Origin: Gp1-AA133 sp964641665
Lineage (GTDB): Bacteria; Acidobacteriota; Terriglobia; Terriglobales; Acidobacteriaceae
Assembly: GCA_964641665.1 (NCBI GenBank)
Contig: CAZXKO010000076.1
Coordinates: 58,486-122,485 of the forward strand
Length of the DNA stretch: 64,000 bases
Direction: 5' to 3'
Below, piece after piece: positions 44,555 through 52,081 of this stretch (within the stretch, counting starts at the first letter, position 1; each line of letters starts with the position of its first letter). Under the pieces are notes generated by a model that worked only from the letters and a program-made list of their open reading frames with translations, was not told where the DNA came from and searched no databases. A program made the position numbers and the translations under genes.

Positions 44555-45264
44555 TGCGAACGCGTTTTCAGCAGGGCCTCGACGAGTTGCGTGACAAGCT
44601 GCTCCGCATGGGCGGACTGGCGGAGCAGGCCGTGGATCGCGCCTGCCAGGCGTACATCGACCGCGACCTCAATCGCTGCCAGATGGTTCTGGAAGGCGAA
44701 ACCCAGATCAACGTTTCGGAGCGGGAGATCGATGAGTTGGCGTTCGATCTGCTCGCCATGCAGCAGCCCATGGCCGTGGACCTCCGCTTCATCCTGGCCG
44801 TCACGAAGATCAACGCCGACCTGGAGCGCGTCGGAGATCAGGCCGTCAACATCGCAGAACGCGTCATGGATATGGTCGCGTTGCCCGCCGTCGAACTGCC
44901 GGTCGACATCGCTCGTATGTCGGCGGCGGTAAGCGCCATGGTGCGGCGCTCTCTCGAATCCTTCATCGAGGCCAAGGCGGAACTTGCGCAGGCCGTGCTC
45001 GAAATGGACAACGTAGTTGACCGCATGCGCGACGAAGCCTTCATCATGCTGGTCAAGTCCATGAACGAACTGCCGGAGACCACTCGCCAGGCCCTCGACG
45101 CCCTTCTCGTGGCTCGCAACTTGGAGCGCGTCGCTGACCACGCCACCAACATCGCCGAGGATGTCATCTTCTGGGTGCGCGGTGCCGACGTCCGCCACAA
45201 CGCCCCACAGGAAGGCAACAACCAGCCTCAACCCGCGCAGCGGGCCGCCACCGAGACCCGCTAG
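44554..45264 (+). CDS. phoU: Phosphate transport regulator PhoU
   Basis: 236 residues made of two PhoU three-helix bundles. Each has the conserved metal-binding helix: DLERVGDQAVNIAERVMDM in the first and NLERVADHATNIAEDVIFWV in the second. PhoU reports Pst activity to the PhoR kinase and represses the Pho response when phosphate is plentiful. The C-terminal ~25 residues are polar and unconserved. No phoR or phoB lies in the window. Confidence 0.95.
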   Translation: MRTRFQQGLDELRDKLLRMGGLAEQAVDRACQAYIDRDLNRCQMVLEGETQINVSEREIDELAFDLLAMQQPMAVDLRFILAVTKINADLERVGDQAVNIAERVMDMVALPAVELPVDIARMSAAVSAMVRRSLESFIEAKAELAQAVLEMDNVVDRMRDEAFIMLVKSMNELPETTRQALDALLVARNLERVADHATNIAEDVIFWVRGADVRHNAPQEGNNQPQPAQRAATETR

Positions 45265-45291
45265 GGCAACCGATACAGCTTCCAGACAAAA

Positions 45292-45316
45292 AGCCGGCCA
45301 GCTGTTCTGGCCGGCT
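45292..45316. terminator. Terminator-like hairpin after phoU
   Basis: Perfect 10-bp stem AGCCGGCCAG / CTGGCCGGCT with a 5-nt loop, 27 bp after the phoU stop. The T-rich side is better on the minus strand (AAAA precedes it), so on the plus strand it is a weaker terminator. Confidence 0.6.
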
Positions 45317-45395
45317 GCGGCTTTGTGCCTTGGAAATCCGAGGTTGTTACCGGGTCAACTCCCTACGTTTCAGGGAGTTACCCCCACCCTCATAC

Positions 45396-45444
45396 TGTCA
45401 CCCCGAGCGAGGAGAGGCCCAGCCGAACAAGTCGAGGGACCTTG
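45396..45444. repeat. Dispersed GTCGAGGGACCTT-type repeat, copy 1
   Basis: TGTCACCCCGAGCGAGGAG...CCGAACAAGTCGAGGGACCTT; its reverse complement matches the repeats at 54777, 55608 and 60185. It lies in the 583-bp gap 45265-45847. In the rest of that gap I see the hairpin at 45292, a CG-rich stretch and no convincing gene. Confidence 0.6.
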
Positions 45445-45847
45445 TGCTTGTCTGCGGCACCCGAGACGCGGCAAGCGTTCGCCCTGCCACCCGATCACGC
45501 ACTCGCGAATGTCTTCACGGACAGTTGGAGAAACCAGGTTCGTATCAGGGCGTGTCTTCAGGCGCCGAAACAGCACGAAAATTGAGCCGGCTTTAGCCGC
45601 GGTCCCCGCCTCGCCCGAACCGGTGCCTCATGGGACGGGCACGTGCAGGCGACCTGGGCCACACCCTCGCCCGCGCAGCCCCTATTCCCGCCTTTCACCC
45701 GGCTTTTACTCGGAAGGCCTCGTTTACGAGATAACCTCTACCTGATTTTTCGCGTCCAAGTGATCAGAAACGTTTGCGAACGGGGGCTTGTCAGCGGGCG
45801 TATAATTTTTCTCAGTATGGGGCCCCGGTCCAGGGCAGGAGTGAGTC

Positions 45848-47119
45848 ATGAAGTTTCGTCTCGTGTTAGGAACGGCCGTTCTATCCGCCTTCTTGCTTGT
45901 TTCGGTTGCGTTTGCCCAGCAAACGGATCCCGCTCCTAATCCCGCCCCGGACACCGCTTCCAAGCAAACCACCGACAGGGACGCTTCCGCGAAAGACCCG
46001 TCCGCCCAGGACAAGCCCACGCTGGCGAAAGATACGTCTGCGGCCAAGGACGCGCCGAGCAAAGACTCCAAAGGAGCGCCCGCGAAAGACACCACGGCCA
46101 AGGCCGACGACCGCTCCACCGACGCCACTGCCAAGGACAACGAAAAAATGCCGCCCGTCGTTCAGCAACCCGACGACACTAACGTCAAGCACGACGGCAG
46201 CAAGGCCGACGTCAACGCCATCGGGAATCGCAAGGTCGGCGGCCGCGGATTAGGTGACTGGTACTCGCTCGAGAGCGAGATGCGCATGGGCAAGCAATAT
46301 GCCCAGGAAGTCGAAGCCACCTCCAAGCTGATTCACGATCCGGTGATCACCGACTACGTGAATCGCATCGGACAAAACCTGGTCCGCAATTCCGACGCCC
46401 AGGTGCCGTTCACCATCAAGGTGATCGACTCCGATGAGGTCAATGCCTTCGCGCTTCCCGGCGGATTCTTCTACGTGAACTCTGGCTTGATTCTGGCGGC
46501 GGATGAAGAGTCTGAGCTCGCCGGCGTGATGGCGCACGAAATCGCGCACGTGGCGGCGCGCCACGCCACCCGGCAAATGACCCGGGCACAATGGGCCAAC
46601 ATCGGTACCATCCCGCTGATTTTCGTGGGTGGTGGTATCGGCTACGCGGTTCGTACCGCAGCCGGACTGGGCCTGCCTCTGACCTTCCTGAGTTTCTCGC
46701 GCAACTTCGAATCCGAAGCCGACTATCTGGGCCTGCAGTACATGTACAAGGCCGGCTATGATCCCAACGCCTTTGTGCAGTTCTTCGAGAAGCTTCAGGC
46801 GCGTGAGAAGAAGAAACCTGGAACTCTCGCTAAAGCTTTCTCGACCCATCCGCAAACGCCCGATCGCATCAGCAGGTCGCAGGAAGAAATCGCGAAGATC
46901 TTGCCGGCTCGGCCGCAGTATGTGGTGACGACCTCGGAGTTTGCCGACGTGAAGTCACGTCTCGCCGCGGTGGAAAACCGCCGCAAGGTCGTCGACGACA
47001 AGGGCGCCAACAAGCCCAGCCTCCGCCGTACCGCCTCGACGGATAAGTCCGGAGACAAGAACGGCGACAAAACTGACGACGATCGTCCCACCCTCCACCG
47101 CCGGGATGATTTCAACTAG
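45848..47119 (+). CDS. Secreted M48-family metalloprotease (BepA-like)
   Basis: 423 residues. A signal peptide (VLGTAVLSAFLLVSVAFAQ) is followed by a Lys/Asp/Ala-rich low-complexity region (about 25-125) and an M48 peptidase domain with VNAFALPGGFFYVNSGL and the zinc motif HEIAH (H230, E231, H234). The third ligand is in the FESEADYLGLQYM segment. A Lys/Asp-rich tail follows. Relatives degrade or fold outer-membrane proteins in the periplasm. It stands alone, with no operon partner. Confidence 0.92.
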   Translation: MKFRLVLGTAVLSAFLLVSVAFAQQTDPAPNPAPDTASKQTTDRDASAKDPSAQDKPTLAKDTSAAKDAPSKDSKGAPAKDTTAKADDRSTDATAKDNEKMPPVVQQPDDTNVKHDGSKADVNAIGNRKVGGRGLGDWYSLESEMRMGKQYAQEVEATSKLIHDPVITDYVNRIGQNLVRNSDAQVPFTIKVIDSDEVNAFALPGGFFYVNSGLILAADEESELAGVMAHEIAHVAARHATRQMTRAQWANIGTIPLIFVGGGIGYAVRTAAGLGLPLTFLSFSRNFESEADYLGLQYMYKAGYDPNAFVQFFEKLQAREKKKPGTLAKAFSTHPQTPDRISRSQEEIAKILPARPQYVVTTSEFADVKSRLAAVENRRKVVDDKGANKPSLRRTASTDKSGDKNGDKTDDDRPTLHRRDDFN

Positions 47120-47429
47120 AACCCATCTCATAAACCGTCGTAGCCGGGTTCTTGGAGTTGGGCTGAGAGGTCCGTCCAAAACGCTACCGAGTAATTCATC
47201 ATCGGCCTGTTAACCCGGTTCCGGAGTCTCCGACAAATGAAACAGCTCCGGCCAGGCGATTCCCCCAACCGGGTGCCGGAATCGTTGATCGCTGATCGTC
47301 CGGGCTCTTACGTGCTTTCAATCTATTTAAAACCTGAGCGTTGCTGTGACTCGAGGACGTCTGCCCGTGAGGTAGCACCAGATCCGTGACTACGGAAGGG
47401 CAGGCGCCAGAAGTGCTACATTCAGCTGG
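47120..47429. other. Intergenic region without recognised features
   Basis: A 310-bp gap between the M48 protease and the ECF sigma gene. No ORF with coding character, no clear terminator and no known riboswitch core was recognised. A promoter for the sigma gene must lie here, but I cannot place it. Confidence 0.4.
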
Positions 47430-48320
47430 ATGCGTTCCGAAATAGAACAAGCTGTTCAGCTCCTGCAGCGAGGCGACGATCAAGCCTTGGAGCAGGCCCT
47501 GGCTCTGCTGCAAAACACGGTTTTTTCCTTCAGCATGAGGGTCTGTGGTCAGCGCCAGGACGCCGAAGACACCATGCAGGAAGTCCTGCTGAAGTCAGTT
47601 CCACATCTGCCTAAATTCGACAGCCCCAAGGCGCTCGTTGTCTGGCTTTATAGGGTTGCGAAGAACCGTTGCCTGATGAGCCGCCGCCGAAGCAAGTTCG
47701 CTCCGAATCGGGAGCTTTCTCTTGAAGAACTGATGCCGGATCGACGGGAATTGGAGAAGTTGAGTGCCGAAAGTGGAATAAACCCGGAAAGGTTCGCGAT
47801 CCGAAGCGAAGAAGCAGGAATGCTGAGGGAAGCAATTCAGAAATTGCCTGCCCAATACCGCATTGTCCTGGTGTTACGGGATATGGAGGGTCTCACCGAT
47901 GAAGATGTTGCAGAGATCACGGGGCTCCGCGCGGGAACAGTTCGGGTTCGACTCCACCGCGCGCGCCTGTTTGTTCGAAAAGAAGTGATGAAAGCCTGGA
48001 AACCGCGACCAGGTCGCAGCACTTCCGCCGTCGTGCCGCACGGCGCCTCTCCCGAGGAACCCAAACCGGCGCGGTGCAAGGCTATGTTTGCCGAACTCTC
48101 CAACTATCTTGATGAGCAGCTGGACGATTCTCTGTGCGATGAACTGGAAAGACACCTCGACGGATGCGGGCCGTGCAAGGTGTTTCTGGCAAGTCTCGAA
48201 GCAACGATTGAGCAGTGCCGGAGGTCGCCGGCAGAGAGCCCCTCGGGGAAAGCCGCACTTAGGCTCCGGAAGAAGCTAATGAAGAACTACACCCGGGCTG
48301 TAGCCACCGTTCGACTGTAA
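47430..48320 (+). CDS. ECF sigma factor with fused zinc-finger anti-sigma-like domain
   Basis: 296 residues. Residues about 20-95 form sigma region 2 (QDAEDTMQEVLLKSVPHLPKF ... VWLYRVAKNRCLMSRRR) and about 130-180 region 4 (KLPAQYRIVLVLRDMEGLTDEDVAEITGLRAGTVRVRLHRAR). A linker leads to a C-terminal zf-HC2 domain (CKAMFAELSNYLDEQLDD ... LERHLDGCGPC) with the H-x3-C-x2-C zinc motif typical of separate anti-sigma factors. So the sigma factor and a putative inhibitor or sensor are one chain. The separate pair at 49825-50708 shows the usual two-gene form for comparison. Confidence 0.88.
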   Translation: MRSEIEQAVQLLQRGDDQALEQALALLQNTVFSFSMRVCGQRQDAEDTMQEVLLKSVPHLPKFDSPKALVVWLYRVAKNRCLMSRRRSKFAPNRELSLEELMPDRRELEKLSAESGINPERFAIRSEEAGMLREAIQKLPAQYRIVLVLRDMEGLTDEDVAEITGLRAGTVRVRLHRARLFVRKEVMKAWKPRPGRSTSAVVPHGASPEEPKPARCKAMFAELSNYLDEQLDDSLCDELERHLDGCGPCKVFLASLEATIEQCRRSPAESPSGKAALRLRKKLMKNYTRAVATVRL

Positions 48321-48437
48321 ACGTAAAGTCCATTCTTTTTCGCCACGCTTCTTTTCCCGAATCTTCCCTGTAACAAAATCCTGCCTTCTGCATTTATTCG
48401 TGTTCCGAGTCGATAGAAGTAAACAGGAAGGCCAATC

Positions 48438-48905
48438 ATGATTAGCGCCAAAGTTGAACTTACCCAAGCACTTAAGCAGCAGAGGCAATTCGTGGCACTC
48501 ACCGGCAGCGGGCACAATCTGCTGCTGGATGACGCGGCTGGCGGAACCGGTCCGAAACCGATCGAACTGGTTGCGGCGGGATTGGCTGGTTGCAGCGCGT
48601 TCGATGTCATCACGGTTCTGCGCCAGAAGTACCACCAGAAGGTCACTGGGTACGAAGTTCGGGTCGAGGCCGATCAGGCGGATCGCCCACCGCAAGTGTT
48701 CACGGCCGTGCGGATTCACCACGTAGTCACGGGCAACGAGATTGATGTCGCGGCTTTGGAGGAAGCGATCCGTCTCTCCGAGGAGAAGTACTGCTCTGTA
48801 GGGGCAATGGTGCAAAAGACGGCGACTTTCCATACGACCTACGAGATCCTCGAAGAGAAGACCGAGTGGATAAAGACGACCCAAACTACCGGAGCCCAGA
48901 GTTGA
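48438..48905 (+). CDS. OsmC/Ohr-family protein
   Basis: 155 residues with the OsmC fold. The two cysteines expected for peroxide reduction are in AAGLAGCSAFDV and EEKYCSVGAM. AGGA lies 8 nt before ATG 48438. The protein probably reduces organic hydroperoxides; the sequence is closer to the YhfA-like branch than to classic Ohr. The last 40 bp overlap the start of a TolC-like stub. Confidence 0.9.
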   Translation: MISAKVELTQALKQQRQFVALTGSGHNLLLDDAAGGTGPKPIELVAAGLAGCSAFDVITVLRQKYHQKVTGYEVRVEADQADRPPQVFTAVRIHHVVTGNEIDVAALEEAIRLSEEKYCSVGAMVQKTATFHTTYEILEEKTEWIKTTQTTGAQS

Positions 48906-49204
48906 AGCTTCCCCCGAAATTCGTCGTAGCGGCCACAGTCGCACTGTGGGTTTCGCCAGCGGTTCATGCTCAACAAACCGTTGATCCCTCGCCCCTCACG
49001 CTGCAGAAGGCGGTAAGGATTGCGTTGGAGAAGAACCCTCTCCGCAAGGCGGCCGTCGCTGACGCGAGAGTATCGTCCGCAGATGTCCGCGAAGCCCGAT
49101 CGGTTCTCATGCCGCGAGTAACGTTCTCCGAGACTGCGACACGCGGCAACGATCCGGTGTGGGTTTGGCAGCAGGTTGCGGCAACAGCGTTTCACGGCCG
49201 GTGA
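48866..49204 (+). pseudogene. Truncated TolC-type outer-membrane efflux protein
   Basis: 112 codons remain. A signal peptide (FVVAATVALWVSPAVHAQQ) is followed by the first helix of a TolC-family protein: PLTLQKAVRIALEKNPLRKAAVADARVSSADVREARSVLMPRVTFSETATRGNDPV. TolC family members are usually over 400 residues, so only the first ~100 are left before a stop at 49204. The true start may be TTG 48903 rather than ATG 48866. No RND or ABC efflux partner is adjacent. Confidence 0.75.
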
Positions 49205-49312
49205 TTTCTCGTGATTTTTCGATCCGAGGTGCTCCCGATAAGACTTGTTCTGAGTAAAACATCGGACCGGTGTAACGAACGGACGCTCCACAACACTATC
49301 TCCACAACGAAA

Positions 49313-49338
49313 AAATCGGCAGCGAATCGCTGCCGATT
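49313..49338 (-). terminator. Rho-independent terminator for the small minus-strand gene
   Basis: Perfect stem AAATCGGCAGCG / CGCTGCCGATTT (12 bp, 2-3 nt loop). On the minus strand it is followed by a T run, and it lies 50 bp past the stop at 49388. Confidence 0.75.
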
Positions 49339-49387
49339 TCGATTTCTATGAATTCGAAGAGAGCCAGGCGCGCACGCGCGACAATCG

Positions 49388-49624
49388 TCAGGCCGCTTCT
49401 TTCGTGGCCAGAGCGCGTACTCGCGTCGAGCCATCTCGCGTCGCGCTGACAAGTTTCATTTCCTGCCAGTCGTAAGGCAGTTCCTTGCCGCAATCGAGAC
49501 AAACAACGTACGTCCCGGTCAATGCAGCCGCGCGATTGCGGCGTGAGCCCGCACGAACAGTGAGCGGAAAGCTGTAGCGGGCATGCCAGCAACCAAAAAG
49601 GGCATCGAAAAACCTCGCAACCAT
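49388..49624 (-). CDS. Small CxxC zinc-ribbon-like protein
   Basis: About 78 residues. ATG 49624 has GGAGG 7 nt upstream, preferred over an in-frame ATG 30 nt earlier. The only clear motif is CLDCGKELPYDWQEM, a single CxxC knuckle. It resembles small conserved acidobacterial proteins of unknown function. It lies downstream of the sigma/anti-sigma pair on the same strand but 200 bp away and has its own terminator. Confidence 0.7.
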   Translation of the reverse strand: MVARFFDALFGCWHARYSFPLTVRAGSRRNRAAALTGTYVVCLDCGKELPYDWQEMKLVSATRDGSTRVRALATKEAA

Positions 49625-49824
49625 AACCCAACCTCCCCAGAACCCAAGACTCAACTACTACAAGAGCAAGACGACGGCCAGTAGTGGCCTTACCCGCTTA
49701 GATTCCAATGCCACGGAAAAGGTTCGACTTACAGCAGCTTTCCACAGAGTTCCCCATGGAAACAGCTGAAAACTATTGCATATGGTGGGTGTTTTTGCGC
49801 AAGGTGGGAAGAAATTTGCGGAAA

Positions 49825-50082
49825 CTAAATACTCTCCTGGCTTTTCTTCTTGTGCTGCTGGCATTTCGTCATAATTGCTGAACGAAGTCGGCCGCGGAGA
49901 TCGTCGGGCAGTTCGTAAAGTTCGGAGTCGCGGTAGATCTCGATGGTCTTCTTGGTCGTGTCACATACTACATAGCAGTTGTGGCACCAAGCCAGGTGGT
50001 CTTCGAGTTCAGACTTGGTCCGATCGTCCAGAGCGCCATCCAAATAGTTGGTGAGCTCCTGCAGGAATTCAGAACATTTCAC
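49825..50082 (-). CDS. Zinc-finger (zf-HC2) anti-sigma factor
   Basis: 85 residues. C3, then ELTNYLDGALDD and LEDHLAWCHNC with the H-x3-C-x2-C zinc site, then a helical region. The start overlaps the sigma gene stop by 4 bp (ATGA), so it is the cognate anti-sigma factor of the adjacent ECF sigma. It lacks a membrane helix, so it is a cytoplasmic sensor of the ZAS type. Confidence 0.92.
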   Translation of the reverse strand: MKCSEFLQELTNYLDGALDDRTKSELEDHLAWCHNCYVVCDTTKKTIEIYRDSELYELPDDLRGRLRSAIMTKCQQHKKKSQESI

Positions 50083-50708
50083 TTTTGGCCATCTCCGCTC
50101 TCACGTTTCTGAAAATACTTGCTGAGCCGCTCGCGCAACTGCAAGCGAGCCCGCAACAATCTCGACTTCACCGCAGGAATGCTGAGGTTCAACGCGTCAG
50201 CCGTCTCCTCGGTCGAAAGACCTTCTACATCGCGCAGCACAAACACCGTGCGAAAACTTGGAGGCAGCCCCTGGATCGTCTTCGACAGAATCTCCTTCAA
50301 CTCCGCTTGCTTGTAGAGTTGCTCGGGATTCGGACTCCAGTCCGCAATCTCACGCGGAACCGAATCTTCCTCGGTTTTGACGTCCTCGTCCAGCGAAACC
50401 GTGCGCTCGGGCCGCCGCCGGCGCAACTTCATCAGCGCCTCGTTGACGGCAATGCGCACCAGCCAGGTGTAAAACTTCGACTGGCCCTGGAACTGTTCCA
50501 GGTTGCTGTACGCCTTTAGGAACGCGTCCTGCACCACGTCTTCCGCGTCCTCGCGGTTCTGCGTGATGTGCTGCGCGATCCGGAAGACGTTGCGATCGTA
50601 GCGCTTGACCAGGTCCTCGAACGCCGAAACGTCGCCGCCCTTGGCTGCCTGAACGAGCGCTAGTTCTTCGCTAACCGGCTCACCTACTTTGGGTTGGATG
50701 GCGCTCAT
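50079..50708 (-). CDS. ECF RNA polymerase sigma factor (RpoE-like)
   Basis: 209 residues. Region 2 (FEDLVKRYDRNVFRIAQHITQNREDAEDVVQDAFLKAYSNL ... FYTWLVRIAVNEALMKLRRRR) and region 4 (LPPSFRTVFVLRDVEGLSTEETADALNLSIPAVKSRLLRARLQLRERL) are both complete. A zf-HC2 anti-sigma gene follows with a 4-bp overlap. The target regulon is unknown. Confidence 0.95.
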   Translation of the reverse strand: MSAIQPKVGEPVSEELALVQAAKGGDVSAFEDLVKRYDRNVFRIAQHITQNREDAEDVVQDAFLKAYSNLEQFQGQSKFYTWLVRIAVNEALMKLRRRRPERTVSLDEDVKTEEDSVPREIADWSPNPEQLYKQAELKEILSKTIQGLPPSFRTVFVLRDVEGLSTEETADALNLSIPAVKSRLLRARLQLRERLSKYFQKRESGDGQK

Positions 50709-50955
50709 TCTTTATCCGATGCAGTATTTTAGGAAATTGCGAGCGGGATCAGACTGTTATTCTACTTGGTAACCAACGATTCTGACGAGTGCTTTGCCGT
50801 ATCCGCGCTCGCGCCCTTTGCGATAGATTTTAGGGGTAATCTGGGGTAACCACGGAACACGTCCTAAGGTACCCCCGGCAACCGTGCGCAAGTACCGTAT
50901 AATCAAGACTTAAACGGGCAGTAACCTCCGCTTCTCCGAGGCTGGCCGCAAGCAC

Positions 50956-52080
50956 ATGGCTGACAGGCACGAAGTCGAACCCATCGTTGAGCGCGCAGTC
51001 ACCCAGGTCCTGCAGGGACATCTTACGCAGCTGCGCGAGGATCTGGTGCGCCGCGTTCTGGCAGAGTTGCCGCAGGATATGGGCGCTTCGAGCGTAGCGG
51101 AGACGGGTGGCGCGAACACTGCCGATCTTCTGCGAGCCGTGACTGCGATTCAGGCTGGCACTACTCAAAAAGAAATTCTGCGCGCGCTCCTCGACGGACT
51201 GACGCACTACTCCGGACGAACCGCGCTGTTTGTGATCAAGGGCGGAGCGGCCAGCGGCTGGCAAGGTCGCGGGTTTGAAGACAACGACGCGGTAAGAGAA
51301 TTCATTCTCGATACCTCGCGCGGCCTGCCCGAACGCGTTCTGCAAGAGCGTGCCGCCTTCAGCGGGCAGATCATCGATATGGATCCGCGCTTCGTCGATC
51401 ATTTCGGAGGTCCGGCCGACGAACAGATTTTGATGTTGCCGCTGGTTCTGAAGGACAAAGTGGCGGCCCTGGTTTATGTGGACTGTGGGTTGGACGCGAG
51501 CCGTCGGCTGGATTCCGCCGCTCTGGAACTGCTGACGGTTTCGACCAGCGCATGGCTGGAGTTGACCTCCATGCGCAAACAGGCTCCCCGCGAGAGCGCG
51601 GGCTTTGCCGAGGGTGCACCGACCGCCCCGGCGCAGGCTGTATCCAGCTTCAGCGATCCGTTTGCAGGACACGCGCCGAGACATTCGGCCGCGGCGGCTC
51701 CAGCAGCAGCGTATGAGCCGGTCGAGGTGGTCGCGGGGGCGCCGGCGGTTGCGGCGCGGGCCGCGAGTGCACCGGCAGGGGCAGGTGGTGGCGCAGCCGC
51801 GATGAGCCCCGAGGACGCTGATACCCATCGCAAAGCGCAGCGCTTCGCGCGCCTGCTGGTGGACGAGATCAAGCTCTACAATCAGGCCAAGGTGGCCGAA
51901 GGCCGCCGCAACAAAGACCTTTATGACCGCCTGAAGGAAGACATCGAAAAGAGCCGTTCCACATACAGGAAGCGGTACGGAAGCACGGTGGCTGCCACGA
52001 CGGATTATTTTCAGGCTGAGCTGGTCCGCAGTCTGGCCGAAGACGATGTATCGATCATGGGCGCCAATTTCCGGCGATAG
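50956..52080 (+). CDS. GAF-like conserved protein with helical tail
   Basis: 374 residues, no signal peptide. A helical start (EPIVERAVTQVLQGHLTQLREDLV) is followed by a GAF-like domain (about 60-205; QKEILRALLDGLTHYSGRTALFVIKGG ... LPLVLKDKVAALVYVDCG), an Ala/Pro-rich linker and a C-terminal helical segment (HRKAQRFARLLVDEIKLYNQAKVAEGRRNKDLYDRLKEDIEKSR). I do not recognise a named family, and ligand and role are unknown. The next gene starts immediately after, so they may form an operon. Confidence 0.75.
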   Translation: MADRHEVEPIVERAVTQVLQGHLTQLREDLVRRVLAELPQDMGASSVAETGGANTADLLRAVTAIQAGTTQKEILRALLDGLTHYSGRTALFVIKGGAASGWQGRGFEDNDAVREFILDTSRGLPERVLQERAAFSGQIIDMDPRFVDHFGGPADEQILMLPLVLKDKVAALVYVDCGLDASRRLDSAALELLTVSTSAWLELTSMRKQAPRESAGFAEGAPTAPAQAVSSFSDPFAGHAPRHSAAAAPAAAYEPVEVVAGAPAVAARAASAPAGAGGGAAAMSPEDADTHRKAQRFARLLVDEIKLYNQAKVAEGRRNKDLYDRLKEDIEKSRSTYRKRYGSTVAATTDYFQAELVRSLAEDDVSIMGANFRR

Positions 52081-52081
52081 A

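Noticed and set aside
49658..49864. 68-codon minus-strand frame before the anti-sigma gene
   Set aside because: It overlaps the anti-sigma gene, has no ribosome site and no motif.
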